Assembly: GCA_964610885.1 (NCBI GenBank)
Contig: CAZSWR010000071.1
Coordinates: 1 to 19,782 of the forward strand
Source of the DNA: CAZSWR01 sp964610885
GTDB lineage: Bacteria > Bacteroidota > Ignavibacteria > Kapaibacteriales > UBA2268
DNA: 19,782 nucleotides
Direction of reading: 5' to 3'
The notes beneath the pieces are model-generated. The model was not told where the DNA came from. It worked only from the letters and a program-made list of their open reading frames with translations, and searched no databases. Position numbers and translations under genes: made by a program. Of this stretch, positions 1 to 7,247 are shown piece by piece; within the stretch, counting starts at the first letter, position 1, and every line of letters starts with the position of its first letter.

Positions 1-412
1 GAGTGCCAAACCCATCAATAGCAATGCTATGGGAGCCATTGATCAATATTGAATCCTGGCGGCCCGAGAAGTAAATATAATGATACTGATATGTGCTGTC
101 CGGCGTATAAAGGGCAATGCCATAACGATTGGCACTCCACAAGTTGCCATCCCTATCATATTCAAATTGGCTATCAGTTAAAGTATTTCCTAATGTAACA
201 GTATTGTTTTGAATAAATATTGTATTTTTTGATGTATCCGACGTGCCACAGCCAATAATTGCATTGCCTTCTTTGGTAGTAAAACAATCTATTGTACGAA
301 CCCTGCAACCAGATTTAATGATATCACTATACAAAAATGTTGTCCAATGCCCCTGAGCCGAGGCGAATTGCCCGGACGCGGCGAATGCGAAAAGCAAGAA
401 TAACCATTTCAT
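1..412 (-). CDS. Secreted propeller-like protein, N-terminal part (runs off the window)
   Basis: The minus strand is open from an ATG at 412 to the window edge, giving 137 residues with no stop. It begins MKWLFLLFAFAASGQFASAQ, a good Sec signal peptide with a cut after ASAQ or close to it. The mature part has short repeated blades of the type D-x-DGNLWSANRYGIALY (around residues 90-106) and IAIDGFGT at the edge. These resemble the ligand-binding propeller (Reg_prop) blades common in Bacteroidota secreted proteins and hybrid sensors. A GGAG ribosome site lies at 418-421, five bases before the ATG, just after the terminator of the upstream cysteine-rich gene. The C-terminus is missing, so a sorting domain or other domains cannot be judged. 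The propeller call is an inference from weak repeats; export is well supported. Confidence 0.75.
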   Translation of the reverse strand, partial: MKWLFLLFAFAASGQFASAQGHWTTFLYSDIIKSGCRVRTIDCFTTKEGNAIIGCGTSDTSKNTIFIQNNTVTLGNTLTDSQFEYDRDGNLWSANRYGIALYTPDSTYQYHYIYFSGRQDSILINGSHSIAIDGFGT

Positions 413-420
413 ATGAACTC

Positions 421-461
421 CAAAAAAATTAGAGGAAGGGCCTTTGATGATAAGCCCTTCC
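421..461 (-). terminator. Intrinsic terminator after the cysteine-rich gene
   Basis: On the minus strand GGAAGGGC (454-461 read in reverse) pairs perfectly with GCCCTTCC across a 12-base loop. The stem is followed within a few bases by seven T residues. It sits 12 bases after the stop of the cysteine-rich gene and just before the ribosome site of the next gene, so the two minus-strand genes are probably separate transcripts or partly uncoupled. Confidence 0.7.
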
Positions 462-472
462 GTTTAGTTAAA

Positions 473-1042
473 TTATTTACCGCAATTTGTATGGCATGGC
501 TCCTTGCACGGAGGGCCTGTTACGGTCATGCCTTCGTGCCTGATTTCAAGTGTTTTGGGTTTATGCCCATAGTTCCAACAATAGTAGAGGACTTCGTTGC
601 AACCCCGAATCTCGTTGTCGCATTTGTTCATCTCCCACTGTTTTTTCTCGTTTAGCTTAAGCCCGTTGTAGCAAATTGCGTCGTCCAACTTAAGCAGGCA
701 CATTGTGTTGTCCGGACAGGGGCCAATTTCTGATTCGATTCCCCACATAAACACAGCATCACCAAGGCCAATCTGAAGCAGGATTTCTTCTGAGAAGTCC
801 TTCATCGCTTTTTCAATGAAGGCGCTATCGCAATCATATCCAAATTTGATATCGTTCAGGCTGATGCAATGGTTCCCATATCCATCGATTTTGCAACAAT
901 ATGTATATTCCACATTGCAGCCGAGAATGACGGTGTTCACAGTGAATGAGCTATCCCAACCCGGAGGGCACACTGCCTTAGCCTGGGAGCAAAACAAAAA
1001 TCCAATAGCTGCGCAGAACAGAATAATAAAGATCTTTTTCAT
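473..1042 (-). CDS. Cysteine-rich exported protein of unknown function
   Basis: 189 residues starting MKKIFIILFCAAIGFLFCSQAKA, a clear Sec signal peptide with cleavage predicted after AKA at about residue 23. The mature chain of about 166 residues has 15 cysteines spread along its whole length, including a CC pair near the N-terminus (EYTYCCK) and a C-terminal cluster PPCKEPCHTNCGK. This density suggests a disulfide-stabilised extracytoplasmic protein; the odd count leaves one cysteine unpaired or intermolecular. A GGAA site precedes the ATG by five bases. It is followed by a terminator and then by another exported protein on the same strand. I do not recognise the family, and no catalytic motif is visible. 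A secreted or surface role is inferred only from the signal peptide and cysteine content. Confidence 0.8.
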   Translation of the reverse strand: MKKIFIILFCAAIGFLFCSQAKAVCPPGWDSSFTVNTVILGCNVEYTYCCKIDGYGNHCISLNDIKFGYDCDSAFIEKAMKDFSEEILLQIGLGDAVFMWGIESEIGPCPDNTMCLLKLDDAICYNGLKLNEKKQWEMNKCDNEIRGCNEVLYYCWNYGHKPKTLEIRHEGMTVTGPPCKEPCHTNCGK

Positions 1043-1124
1043 AATAATTCCAAATGATTTTGAATAAACAGTTTATAAATATTCTCACTTGGATATCGTC
1101 TATACCAATATCCGCCTTAGGGCA

Positions 1125-1143
1125 TCAAACCGAATCGGTTTGA
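1125..1143. repeat. Short perfect hairpin in intergenic DNA
   Basis: TCAAACCG and CGGTTTGA form an 8-bp perfect stem around the loop AAT. It lies 80 bases upstream of the cysteine-rich gene and may be part of its leader or a remnant repeat. Confidence 0.5.
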
Positions 1144-1153
1144 CGTGGATCAG

Positions 1154-1199
1154 GGCTTGCCTCCGAGAGCTCAAATTTCGTGGCAAGCCTCATTTTTTT
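1154..1199 (+). terminator. Terminator-like hairpin, plus-strand orientation
   Basis: GGCTTGCC (1154-1161) pairs with GGCAAGCC (1182-1189) across a 20-base loop and is followed by CA and seven T residues. It has the form of an intrinsic terminator on the plus strand, but no plus-strand gene lies upstream of it. It might end an unannotated or antisense transcript. Confidence 0.45.
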
Positions 1200-1255
1200 A
1201 ATTCAAACGGTGGCCCCATTTTCTCTCCTTATTTATTGTTACTGAATGTTGTTGT

Positions 1256-1282
1256 TTATTATTCGCGATTTGCGAATAATAA
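1256..1282. repeat. 11-bp perfect hairpin
   Basis: TTATTATTCGC and GCGAATAATAA are exact inverted repeats around the loop GATTT. It is the third hairpin within 160 bases. Function unknown. Confidence 0.5.
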
Positions 1283-1299
1283 GTTGCGAAATGTGATTG

Positions 1300-1700
1300 C
1301 CTTATTTCAATATTCGTAACATACGGATTATTACCATACTATGCAAGAATTATTTCATATATTTTCATCGGAAGTAAAATATTTATTATTGAAGCCTTGA
1401 TATGGATAATATGTAACAACTGATTGCAATCTATCCAAAGAATATTCTATTGAAAGGAGTGCATTTGCATATTTGTATTAGATATAACTAGTCATTATGG
1501 ACTATCCACTCGCCAGTCGTCATTTGCTTTGGATTTTATGCCATTCACGGCACCCAGTCTCACGAATATCGGTTTCGATGACAAATATTCAAAGAGAAAG
1601 TCAATTTTTTCCATGTTCATAGTCAGTACGCGCCGAATGAATACAAGTATTTTCTCAATTACTGGAAATTGTTACACCCTCAATTGAGCTTGAACCAAAC
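1300..1700. other. Mostly noncoding stretch downstream of rho
   Basis: AT-rich DNA between the third hairpin and the rho terminator. The only coding-like piece seen is a 41-residue minus-strand reading frame at 1495-1620, listed separately. No RNA gene, promoter consensus or repeat was recognised. Confidence 0.5.
1495..1620 (-). CDS. Possible small protein or gene remnant (41 aa)
   Basis: An ATG at 1620 opens MNMEKIDFLFEYLSSKPIFV and continues to RVDSP and a stop at 1495. The same frame is open for 18 more codons upstream of this ATG, back to a TAA. The composition (charged and hydrophobic residues mixed, no low-complexity bias) looks more coding-like than its AT-rich surroundings. No strong ribosome site precedes the ATG, and it lies beyond the rho terminator. 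It could be a real small protein, the decayed 3' end of a lost gene, or chance. Confidence 0.25.
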   Translation of the reverse strand: MNMEKIDFLFEYLSSKPIFVRLGAVNGIKSKANDDWRVDSP

Positions 1701-1735
1701 AAAAAAAACCCTCGGAGCAACTAAGCCCGGAGGGT
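1701..1735 (-). terminator. Intrinsic terminator of rho
   Basis: On the minus strand ACCCTC-C-GG pairs with CC-GAGGGT (one bulge) around GCTTAGTTGCT, followed by eight T residues. It lies 30 bases after the rho stop codon, so the gene for the termination factor itself ends at a Rho-independent site. Confidence 0.85.
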
Positions 1736-1764
1736 GTCCTATTTTTTGCATTTATGCGGATAGT

Positions 1765-3162
1765 TTAGCTATTCATCGACATCAGGAAGTCATGGTTCGA
1801 GCGAGTGCCCTTCATGCGGCTGATAAGGAATTCGATAGCGTCCACGGGTTGGAATTCGCTGAGCACTTTCCGCAGGATCCAGATTCGGGTTTGTTCCTGC
1901 ACGTCGAGCAGCAATTCTTCGCGGCGTGTGCCGGAGCGGTTGACGTCGATGGCGGGGAAGATACGGCGGTCTGCGATGCGGCGGTCCAGCACGAGTTCCA
2001 TGTTGCCCGTACCTTTGAATTCCTCAAAGATAACTTCGTCCATACGGCTACCGGTATCGATAAGCGCGGTGGAAATAATCGTGAGCGAGCCGCCCTCCTC
2101 GACGTTTCTTGCGGCGCCGAAGAAGCGTTTGGGTTTGTGCAGTGCGTTGGCGTCCACGCCGCCGGAAAGGATCTTGCCGGAGTGGGGGACGACCGTGTTG
2201 TGCGCGCGAGCCAAACGAGTGATCGAATCGAGAAGGATGACGACGTCGTATTTGGCTTCGACGAGTCTCTTGGCCTTTTCGAGGATCATATCGGCCACTT
2301 GGACGTGCCTCTCGGGCGGTTCGTCGAATGTCGATGATACCACCTCGGCCTTGACCGTGCGTTCCATATCGGTAACCTCTTCGGGGCGTTCGTCGATCAG
2401 CAGGACGATAAGCACCACTTCCGGATGGTTCCGAGTGATTGAATTAGCAATTTGCTGGAGTAGGATCGTCTTGCCGGACTTCGGAGGCGAAACAATAAGA
2501 CCGCGCTGGCCTTTGCCGACCGGGCAAAGCAGGTTCATTACGCGCATTGAATATTCGCTGGGGCTGCCCTCGAGGTTGATCCGAGCGTTCGGGTACAGCG
2601 GTGTAAGGTTGTCGAAAATTGTGCGGGTCAATACGTTGTCCGGATCCTGGTAGTTCACCGTTTCCACTTTGAGCAGAGCGTAGAATCGCTCGGCCTCTTT
2701 GGGCGGGCGCACCATTCCGCGGACAGAATCGCCGGTTCTCAGATTAAATTTTTTGATTTGCGAAGGAGAAACATAGATATCGTCTGGCGAGGGAAGGTAG
2801 TTATATGCGCTGGCGCGGAGGAACCCATAGCCGTCGGGAAGCACTTCGAGCACTCCCTCTCCGGCGATCAGGCCTTCCATTTGAATCTCTGGTGGAGTGG
2901 CGGCCGCCTGAGCTTCGACGATCTTGAGTATTAGCTCTTGCTTGCGCAATTCGGCAAAATTAGTTATCCCGAGCGATTTCGCCAGAGTGGTTAGCTCGGC
3001 TATTCTCTTGCAGCGAAGGCCGGATATATCGATCGTTTCCTGATCTTCGTCCACCTCCGGTGGGATAATCTGCACCTCTTCCTCGAAAGGATCGATTTCG
3101 TCAATTTCCTCATCAACAGGGAAACCGAGTTGTATCTCTTGTTGTTTCAGCATTTTTTTCAC
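1765..3162 (-). CDS. rho: Transcription termination factor Rho
   Basis: A hexameric RNA-DNA helicase that loads on nascent RNA and terminates transcription. The 465 residues contain, in order: an acidic N-terminal extension (about 1-45) absent from E. coli Rho; a Rho N-domain (about 48-85); an OB/cold-shock RNA-binding fold with GYGFLR at 111-116; Walker A PPKSGKT at 226-232; Walker B VVILLD at 307-312 followed by SITRLARA; and the GGVDANALHKPKRF segment near 334. The C-terminal RRIFPAIDVNRSGTRREELL and ISRMKGTRSN are typical of the family. All ATPase residues appear intact. The start is GTG at 3162; an ATG three codons in (3153) would give MLKQQEIQLGF and is equally possible, since no clear ribosome site decides it. 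It diverges from the ftsL-like gene across about 260 bases. Confidence 0.97.
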   Translation of the reverse strand: MKKMLKQQEIQLGFPVDEEIDEIDPFEEEVQIIPPEVDEDQETIDISGLRCKRIAELTTLAKSLGITNFAELRKQELILKIVEAQAAATPPEIQMEGLIAGEGVLEVLPDGYGFLRASAYNYLPSPDDIYVSPSQIKKFNLRTGDSVRGMVRPPKEAERFYALLKVETVNYQDPDNVLTRTIFDNLTPLYPNARINLEGSPSEYSMRVMNLLCPVGKGQRGLIVSPPKSGKTILLQQIANSITRNHPEVVLIVLLIDERPEEVTDMERTVKAEVVSSTFDEPPERHVQVADMILEKAKRLVEAKYDVVILLDSITRLARAHNTVVPHSGKILSGGVDANALHKPKRFFGAARNVEEGGSLTIISTALIDTGSRMDEVIFEEFKGTGNMELVLDRRIADRRIFPAIDVNRSGTRREELLLDVQEQTRIWILRKVLSEFQPVDAIEFLISRMKGTRSNHDFLMSMNS

Positions 3163-3423
3163 TATTCTATTATTACCTTTTTAATCTCTAATCGGTTTTG
3201 CAAGGGAAGATCTTCTCGGATTCATTTCTTCAAATTGTATATTCCCTTGGAAAACTGATCAGGACTTGAAACCCCCGAACTTTTCTCACGCCATGAAAAT
3301 CCAATCGGTGAGCTATGCGTAAAACTAAATTACGTTTATTTTGTGGATAATACAAATAATTTCTTAATTTTGAACGATTTTTTTGCAAACTTATTTGTTC
3401 TTCAATTCAAATACCGAAGACTT

Positions 3424-3753
3424 ATGGACAACAGAATGGACGCACAAGACAAGAAAAACAAACGCGGGCTGCTGAAACGGATCAACCGATGGAACGTTTT
3501 TGCTTTCGTTTTCATTTCTTCGGTCATCACGATCGTTTATGTGAACAACGTCGTTACCGTGAACAAATTACTTAAAGAAAACCAAGACCGGCGCAAAGAA
3601 CTCGAAACCATACGCAACGAAAATGCTTTCCTCAAAACAACTCTTAACCAGCTTCAATCTCCTGAGCGTATCACTCGCATCGCTCAAACGGAATTCGGTA
3701 TGACAAAAATTGAAACTGCACCACTTTTGATAAGCGACGAACCAAACAAGTAA
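3424..3753 (+). CDS. ftsL: FtsL-like cell division protein (single-pass, coiled coil)
   Basis: 109 residues from the ATG at 3424. A basic cytoplasmic N-terminus (KKNKRGLLKRINR) is followed by one membrane span (about FAFVFISSVITIVYV) and a periplasmic coiled coil (LLKENQDRRKELETIRNENAFLKTTLNQL). The tail SPERITRIAQTEFGMTKIE matches the 'ERI-x(2)-A-x(4)-GM' end of FtsL, which joins FtsB/DivIC and FtsQ to activate septal cell-wall synthesis. FtsB/DivIC has the same overall design and cannot be excluded. FtsL is usually encoded directly after rsmH; here rsmH lies about 15 kb away on the opposite strand. The same frame is open back to a GTG at 3343, but the hydrophobic extension this would add is unlike the family, so the later ATG is preferred. 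The gene converges on the serine hydrolase with a 31-bp gap. Confidence 0.72.
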   Translation: MDNRMDAQDKKNKRGLLKRINRWNVFAFVFISSVITIVYVNNVVTVNKLLKENQDRRKELETIRNENAFLKTTLNQLQSPERITRIAQTEFGMTKIETAPLLISDEPNK

Positions 3754-3784
3754 TATTTTAAAATTGTTTATTTTTTTTATTCAA

Positions 3785-4873
3785 TCATTTCACTGCGCCC
3801 GCAGCCATTTCCACGAGGTGGTAGGCCTCTTGGATCGTAGTGCCGACGACGTCTGCGAATTGGTCCGAAGTGATGACGACCACTAAATTTTTCTCCGGCA
3901 CGATGAATATATATTGGCCGGCGTGGCCCCAACACCAAGTGCATTTTTTGTTGGAATCTTTCCAAAAATAGTATCCATATTCGTGATTCTCGCACACGGT
4001 GTGCGAAGCAGTCGCCTCCGAAACCCAATTTTCGGAAACAATCCGCTTCGGCCCCCAAGCGCCTTTTTGCAGAATCAATTGCCCGAACTTGGCTAAGTCC
4101 CGAGGCACGAGCCACAGTCCGAATCCGCCGAAGGGCATATTGTCGTGGAAGCGGCTCCAGAAATAGTTTTTGATGCCGAGCGGCGCGAACAGGTTTTCGT
4201 CGGCAAATCGCACCAAGTCCTGCCCGGTTGCGTTTGCGATCACTTTGGCGAGCAATTGCGGATCGGCATTTTTGTAAAAAGTCCGAGTGCCCGGGTCGTT
4301 TGCCATTTGCCGCTCCACGATGAACCGGATCAGTTCCGATGGGTATCCCGCCAGTATGTCTTCTTCCTCGTCTCCGTCGTTGTCGTAGTCGATGCCCGAA
4401 CGCATAGTCAGGCATTGATCGATAGTGATCGCCAGATGCTTTGGCGTGGCGAAACGGCGGTACTCGGGCATGTATTTGAAGATGCTGTCCTGAACGGACG
4501 AAATGTATCCTTTGTCGATGGCAATGCCCATCAGGACAGAGATGAAACTCTTCGTTTCGGACCAAATCTGGTGCGGCGTCCGATAATCTTCTGTATTCTT
4601 CGGATAGCATTCAAAAATGATTTCGCCGTTGCGGACGGCAAGCATCGAGCGGACATAAATAAAATCATGCTCGGAGTACAGGGCCTCTGCCATTCGGGCG
4701 AATAGCTCAGGATTGGCCGTGTCGGCATAGTGCGAGTTCGTGGGCCAACCGTCATCGAGGTTCTCAGGCGAGTAGGCGATTTTGCTTAGCTTGATTGCTT
4801 CGTCGTCCATGCAGCCGGAAAGCATTGCAAGCAAGACAATGCTTAGCAGAATTGATTTCGATTTATAAAGCAT
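3785..4873 (-). CDS. Serine hydrolase lipoprotein, beta-lactamase (class C) fold
   Basis: 362 residues. The N-terminus has a lipoprotein signal with lipobox LSGC (Cys21), so the protein is probably anchored to the envelope facing the periplasm or surface. The penicillin-binding/beta-lactamase class C motifs are all present: SETK at 105-108 (nucleophile Ser105, Lys108), YKN at 200-202 (second motif Tyr), and GHAG at 316-319 in place of the KTG box. HxG is common in the esterase-type members of this family, so an esterase, transesterase or peptidase activity is more likely than antibiotic hydrolysis; the substrate cannot be read from sequence. The ATG at 4873 overlaps the last codons of the upstream barrel gene by 11 nt, which implies translational coupling. 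Confidence 0.88.
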   Translation of the reverse strand: MLYKSKSILLSIVLLAMLSGCMDDEAIKLSKIAYSPENLDDGWPTNSHYADTANPELFARMAEALYSEHDFIYVRSMLAVRNGEIIFECYPKNTEDYRTPHQIWSETKSFISVLMGIAIDKGYISSVQDSIFKYMPEYRRFATPKHLAITIDQCLTMRSGIDYDNDGDEEEDILAGYPSELIRFIVERQMANDPGTRTFYKNADPQLLAKVIANATGQDLVRFADENLFAPLGIKNYFWSRFHDNMPFGGFGLWLVPRDLAKFGQLILQKGAWGPKRIVSENWVSEATASHTVCENHEYGYYFWKDSNKKCTWCWGHAGQYIFIVPEKNLVVVITSDQFADVVGTTIQEAYHLVEMAAGAVK

Positions 4874-5681
4874 ATTTGAAACTCAAACTGTGCGAAATAT
4901 ATTGATATTGGGGTCGGGCGCCAAGTTTGTCCTGCTCGAAGAAAAGGTGGTACCCGGCCGTGAGATGTTCCGTGCCGCAGAAGCGGTAGATAGCTTCGAG
5001 TCCGGCACCGAAGTAGAAGAATCCGTCGCCAACGATACCGAATTTGTAGTGGCTGTTGATCCGCGAAAGCACTTCCGAAGGCTTTCTGTCCGGTTCGTTG
5101 AGTATCAAGTTCCTGTCGGCGTCCGGGCGACTTTTGAATCCGACGAGTGGCAAATAGAACGGAACGGACAGAGCCACTTTGTCGCTAACGCGGTAGAATT
5201 TGTTTATTGAAAACCCCACGTCGATGTGCGAGGCCCAGTAATTGTGCTGAGCATCGAAATAATCATTGTTATACAAGAAATTTGAGAAATTGAAGAATCC
5301 TCCGACGAGCAAATCCTGCTTAGCGAAATAGTCGTGTATGCTGTATTTAATTGAATACTTGGCGGTCCACGGATTCATGGCGTACCGATTATGAAGGAAG
5401 TCGGTTCCCAATTGCAAGTTGACTTCGTGGCGGAGCGATCCCGAGAACGAATATCCGATATTGGCTGTAGTCGTCAATCCTTCGTACCTGAGATCATTTA
5501 TCAGCCTGTCCCTGAATTGCGCGTGGCCAATCCCAAGGCTAACGCTGAAGCCCTTGTCGTCGAGAAATGGATTCTGCCAGCCAGATGTCTGCGCGCCGAG
5601 CGGCAGGGCCAGAGCGAACATGCAAAAAACTATTGCACACTCGCGCTTGTACTTTGTTGCGTATCGATTTGCTAAAGTCAT
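4863..5681 (-). CDS. Exported outer-membrane-barrel-like protein, unknown function
   Basis: 272 residues. A basic start (MTLANRYATKYKREC) precedes a hydrophobic stretch ending ALPLGAQ, consistent with Sec export and cleavage near residue 30. The mature chain is rich in alternating aromatic/hydrophobic strands (NIGYSFSGSLRHEVNLQLG, FGIVGDGFFYFGAGLEAIYRF) and ends in HSLSFKYAL, with a C-terminal aromatic pattern expected of an outer-membrane beta-barrel. No specific family is recognised. It is first in a two-gene operon with the lipoprotein serine hydrolase, overlapping its start by 11 nt. Pairing a barrel with a lipoprotein enzyme suggests a shared envelope task, but that is inference only. 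Confidence 0.78.
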   Translation of the reverse strand: MTLANRYATKYKRECAIVFCMFALALPLGAQTSGWQNPFLDDKGFSVSLGIGHAQFRDRLINDLRYEGLTTTANIGYSFSGSLRHEVNLQLGTDFLHNRYAMNPWTAKYSIKYSIHDYFAKQDLLVGGFFNFSNFLYNNDYFDAQHNYWASHIDVGFSINKFYRVSDKVALSVPFYLPLVGFKSRPDADRNLILNEPDRKPSEVLSRINSHYKFGIVGDGFFYFGAGLEAIYRFCGTEHLTAGYHLFFEQDKLGARPQYQYISHSLSFKYAL

Positions 5682-6233
5682 ATCATTTAGATCCTGTCAG
5701 TATCAAATAAGGATGACTGAATTCATTAACATCAAACCTCATCCTTTTGTTGGCCTTATGAAACAGCCCCTTTCGTTCGCAATAGGATAATACAGTACAT
5801 TTTACGAAATAATCGAAAGAAAGTTACCAACACTACAAATATAAGGTATATAGGTTCTCTTTGGAAGTGAATCTTTGAAATATGTGATGATGAGTTGATA
5901 TGATGATATGATGATGTGACGATGAGCTGATGTGATGATTGTCTTTGACCAGACGTTAGAAAGGATTCCTTGGGTGTCAGTGAATTGGTCAATGATAAAA
6001 ATCCAACCACGAAGGATTTGAAGATGAATAGTGTGGTTTTTTCAGGTAGCCAATCAGAAAACAATAGCTGTTTTAACCGTTGTTTTCGCACACAAATTGA
6101 AATTGGATCAAACATTTTTATGTTTTTTCTGGGATTTGAATTATCTTTGAATTCGGTATGTAACAAACCAATTGAAAATGTGTTCTTGATAGAAGCCGCA
6201 ATGTGCGAGTTTAATTGATTGAAAGAGGCCAAG
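5682..6233. other. Divergent intergenic region between two barrel genes
   Basis: About 550 bases separating the minus-strand barrel/hydrolase operon from the plus-strand barrel gene. It must hold both promoters, though no consensus could be chosen with confidence. The only clear structure is the TGATG-type array at 5882-5940. Reading frames across it translate the simple repeat and are not credible genes. Confidence 0.6.
5882..5940. repeat. Low-complexity TGATG/ATGATGTG array (left copy)
   Basis: About 59 bases of imperfect units TGATGA, TATGATGA and TGATGTG. The same motif recurs in the opposite orientation at 7012-7087, so the two arrays bracket the 6234-6851 gene as inverted repeats. Confidence 0.8.
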
Positions 6234-6851
6234 ATGAAAAGGATATTGATTGTTTTGATAATACTTGTAGGCTCTTGCGAGTTTGCCCAAGCCGGATATT
6301 TGGACAGCCTTATCATCGGCGCGGGCGGGGGCGTTACAAATTACGAGTCGAAGAAGTTCGAGATTTCCACGCGGAAGGTTTACACATCGCGGAAGAATCC
6401 TTACGAACTGTCTTTCGGAATGAATTATCGCACTTTCGAAGCGTCTTTTGATTCGCTCGGCGGGCTGACGGCCAATTCCGTTGGGTTGTTCGCAGGACTC
6501 GATTTGTTCCTCTACAAGGGGATATTCGTCGGACTGCGTTGGGACGTCGCCACATACAACTGGCTGAATTCCGCTTCGGAGGACCGGTTCAAAGAGCGCG
6601 GCAAAGACTATACACCCGGCCCATTTATGGGCATGGCCTTTTCGTTCCTTGCCGGATTCGACGCCTATCTGGCCGACAGATGGAACCTTCGCTTCCTCTG
6701 GCAGGGCGGAATGCACAATTATAAAATCTCAAACGGGAAATTTACCATCTGGAATTACTCCGACAACGACAAAGGCCCAACCAAGCGCGAAGGCTTTTTC
6801 AATTACGTACAGAGCATCTGTGTGATCTTGGAATATCGGCTTACCGATTAA
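6234..6851 (+). CDS. Small exported barrel-like protein, unknown function
   Basis: 205 residues from the ATG at 6234, chosen because GAGG at 6225-6228 lies five bases upstream; a TTG five codons earlier is in frame but lacks such a site. The N-terminus MKRILIVLIILVGSCEFAQA is a signal peptide with cleavage likely after AQA. The mature part alternates short hydrophobic strands and turns (SLIIGAGGGVTNYES, NPYELSFGMNYRTFEASF, GIFVGLRWDVATY, FMGMAFSFLAGFDAYL) and ends with SICVILEYRLTD, which fits an eight-stranded outer-membrane barrel. The cysteine at residue 14 could suggest a lipobox (VGSC), but the following hydrophobic residues make ordinary signal cleavage about as likely. No family is recognised. 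A perfect 15-bp hairpin lies about 110 bases downstream. Confidence 0.78.
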   Translation: MKRILIVLIILVGSCEFAQAGYLDSLIIGAGGGVTNYESKKFEISTRKVYTSRKNPYELSFGMNYRTFEASFDSLGGLTANSVGLFAGLDLFLYKGIFVGLRWDVATYNWLNSASEDRFKERGKDYTPGPFMGMAFSFLAGFDAYLADRWNLRFLWQGGMHNYKISNGKFTIWNYSDNDKGPTKREGFFNYVQSICVILEYRLTD

Positions 6852-6960
6852 TTGGCACGCAATGCGCAAGTACTTTCGGTTCAACAAGACATTCTATGGG
6901 CATTTTTTGTAGAATTTGTCAGACGTCGTATGCGTAAATACCTGATTCGTAAGAAAATAG

Positions 6961-6993
6961 AGTGGTACTACCATTTGGAATGGTAGTACCACT
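6961..6993. terminator. Perfect 15-bp hairpin, possible terminator
   Basis: AGTGGTACTACCATT and its exact complement flank the loop TGG. The stem is followed by TTCTT and preceded by AAGAA, which can extend it. The T-run is weak, so it could be a terminator or processing signal for the barrel gene, or a small mobile hairpin. Confidence 0.5.
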
Positions 6994-7011
6994 TTCTTGA
7001 GAGGCAATCCC

Positions 7012-7087
7012 CACATCATCACATCATCATATCCCCACATTCCCACATCATCATATTATCACATCATCACATCATCACATCATCACA
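7012..7087. repeat. Low-complexity CATCA/CACATCATC array (right copy)
   Basis: About 76 bases of imperfect CATCATCA and CACATCATC units, the reverse complement of the array at 5882-5940. Confidence 0.8.
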
Positions 7088-7247
7088 TCTGCTTATCAAC
7101 TAATCAAAAGGTGGGTCCCGAACCCGCCCCAACAATTATCATTCTCGTGGGTAAACAATGAATAATTGCACATTTGGCGGCTTTGAAATAAAACCTACCC
7201 CGCAACCGTTTCCATATTGATGTGTTATTGTGAAAGGAAGTTTGTTA

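Noticed and set aside
1669..2653. Long plus-strand frames opposite rho
   Set aside because: Antisense shadows of a complete rho gene in a GC-richer stretch; no ribosome sites or motifs.
5756..6316. Long minus-strand reading frame of 186 codons
   Set aside because: It translates the TGATG simple repeat into a Ser/His-rich stretch and overlaps the start of the well-supported exported protein at 6234; no signal or motif.
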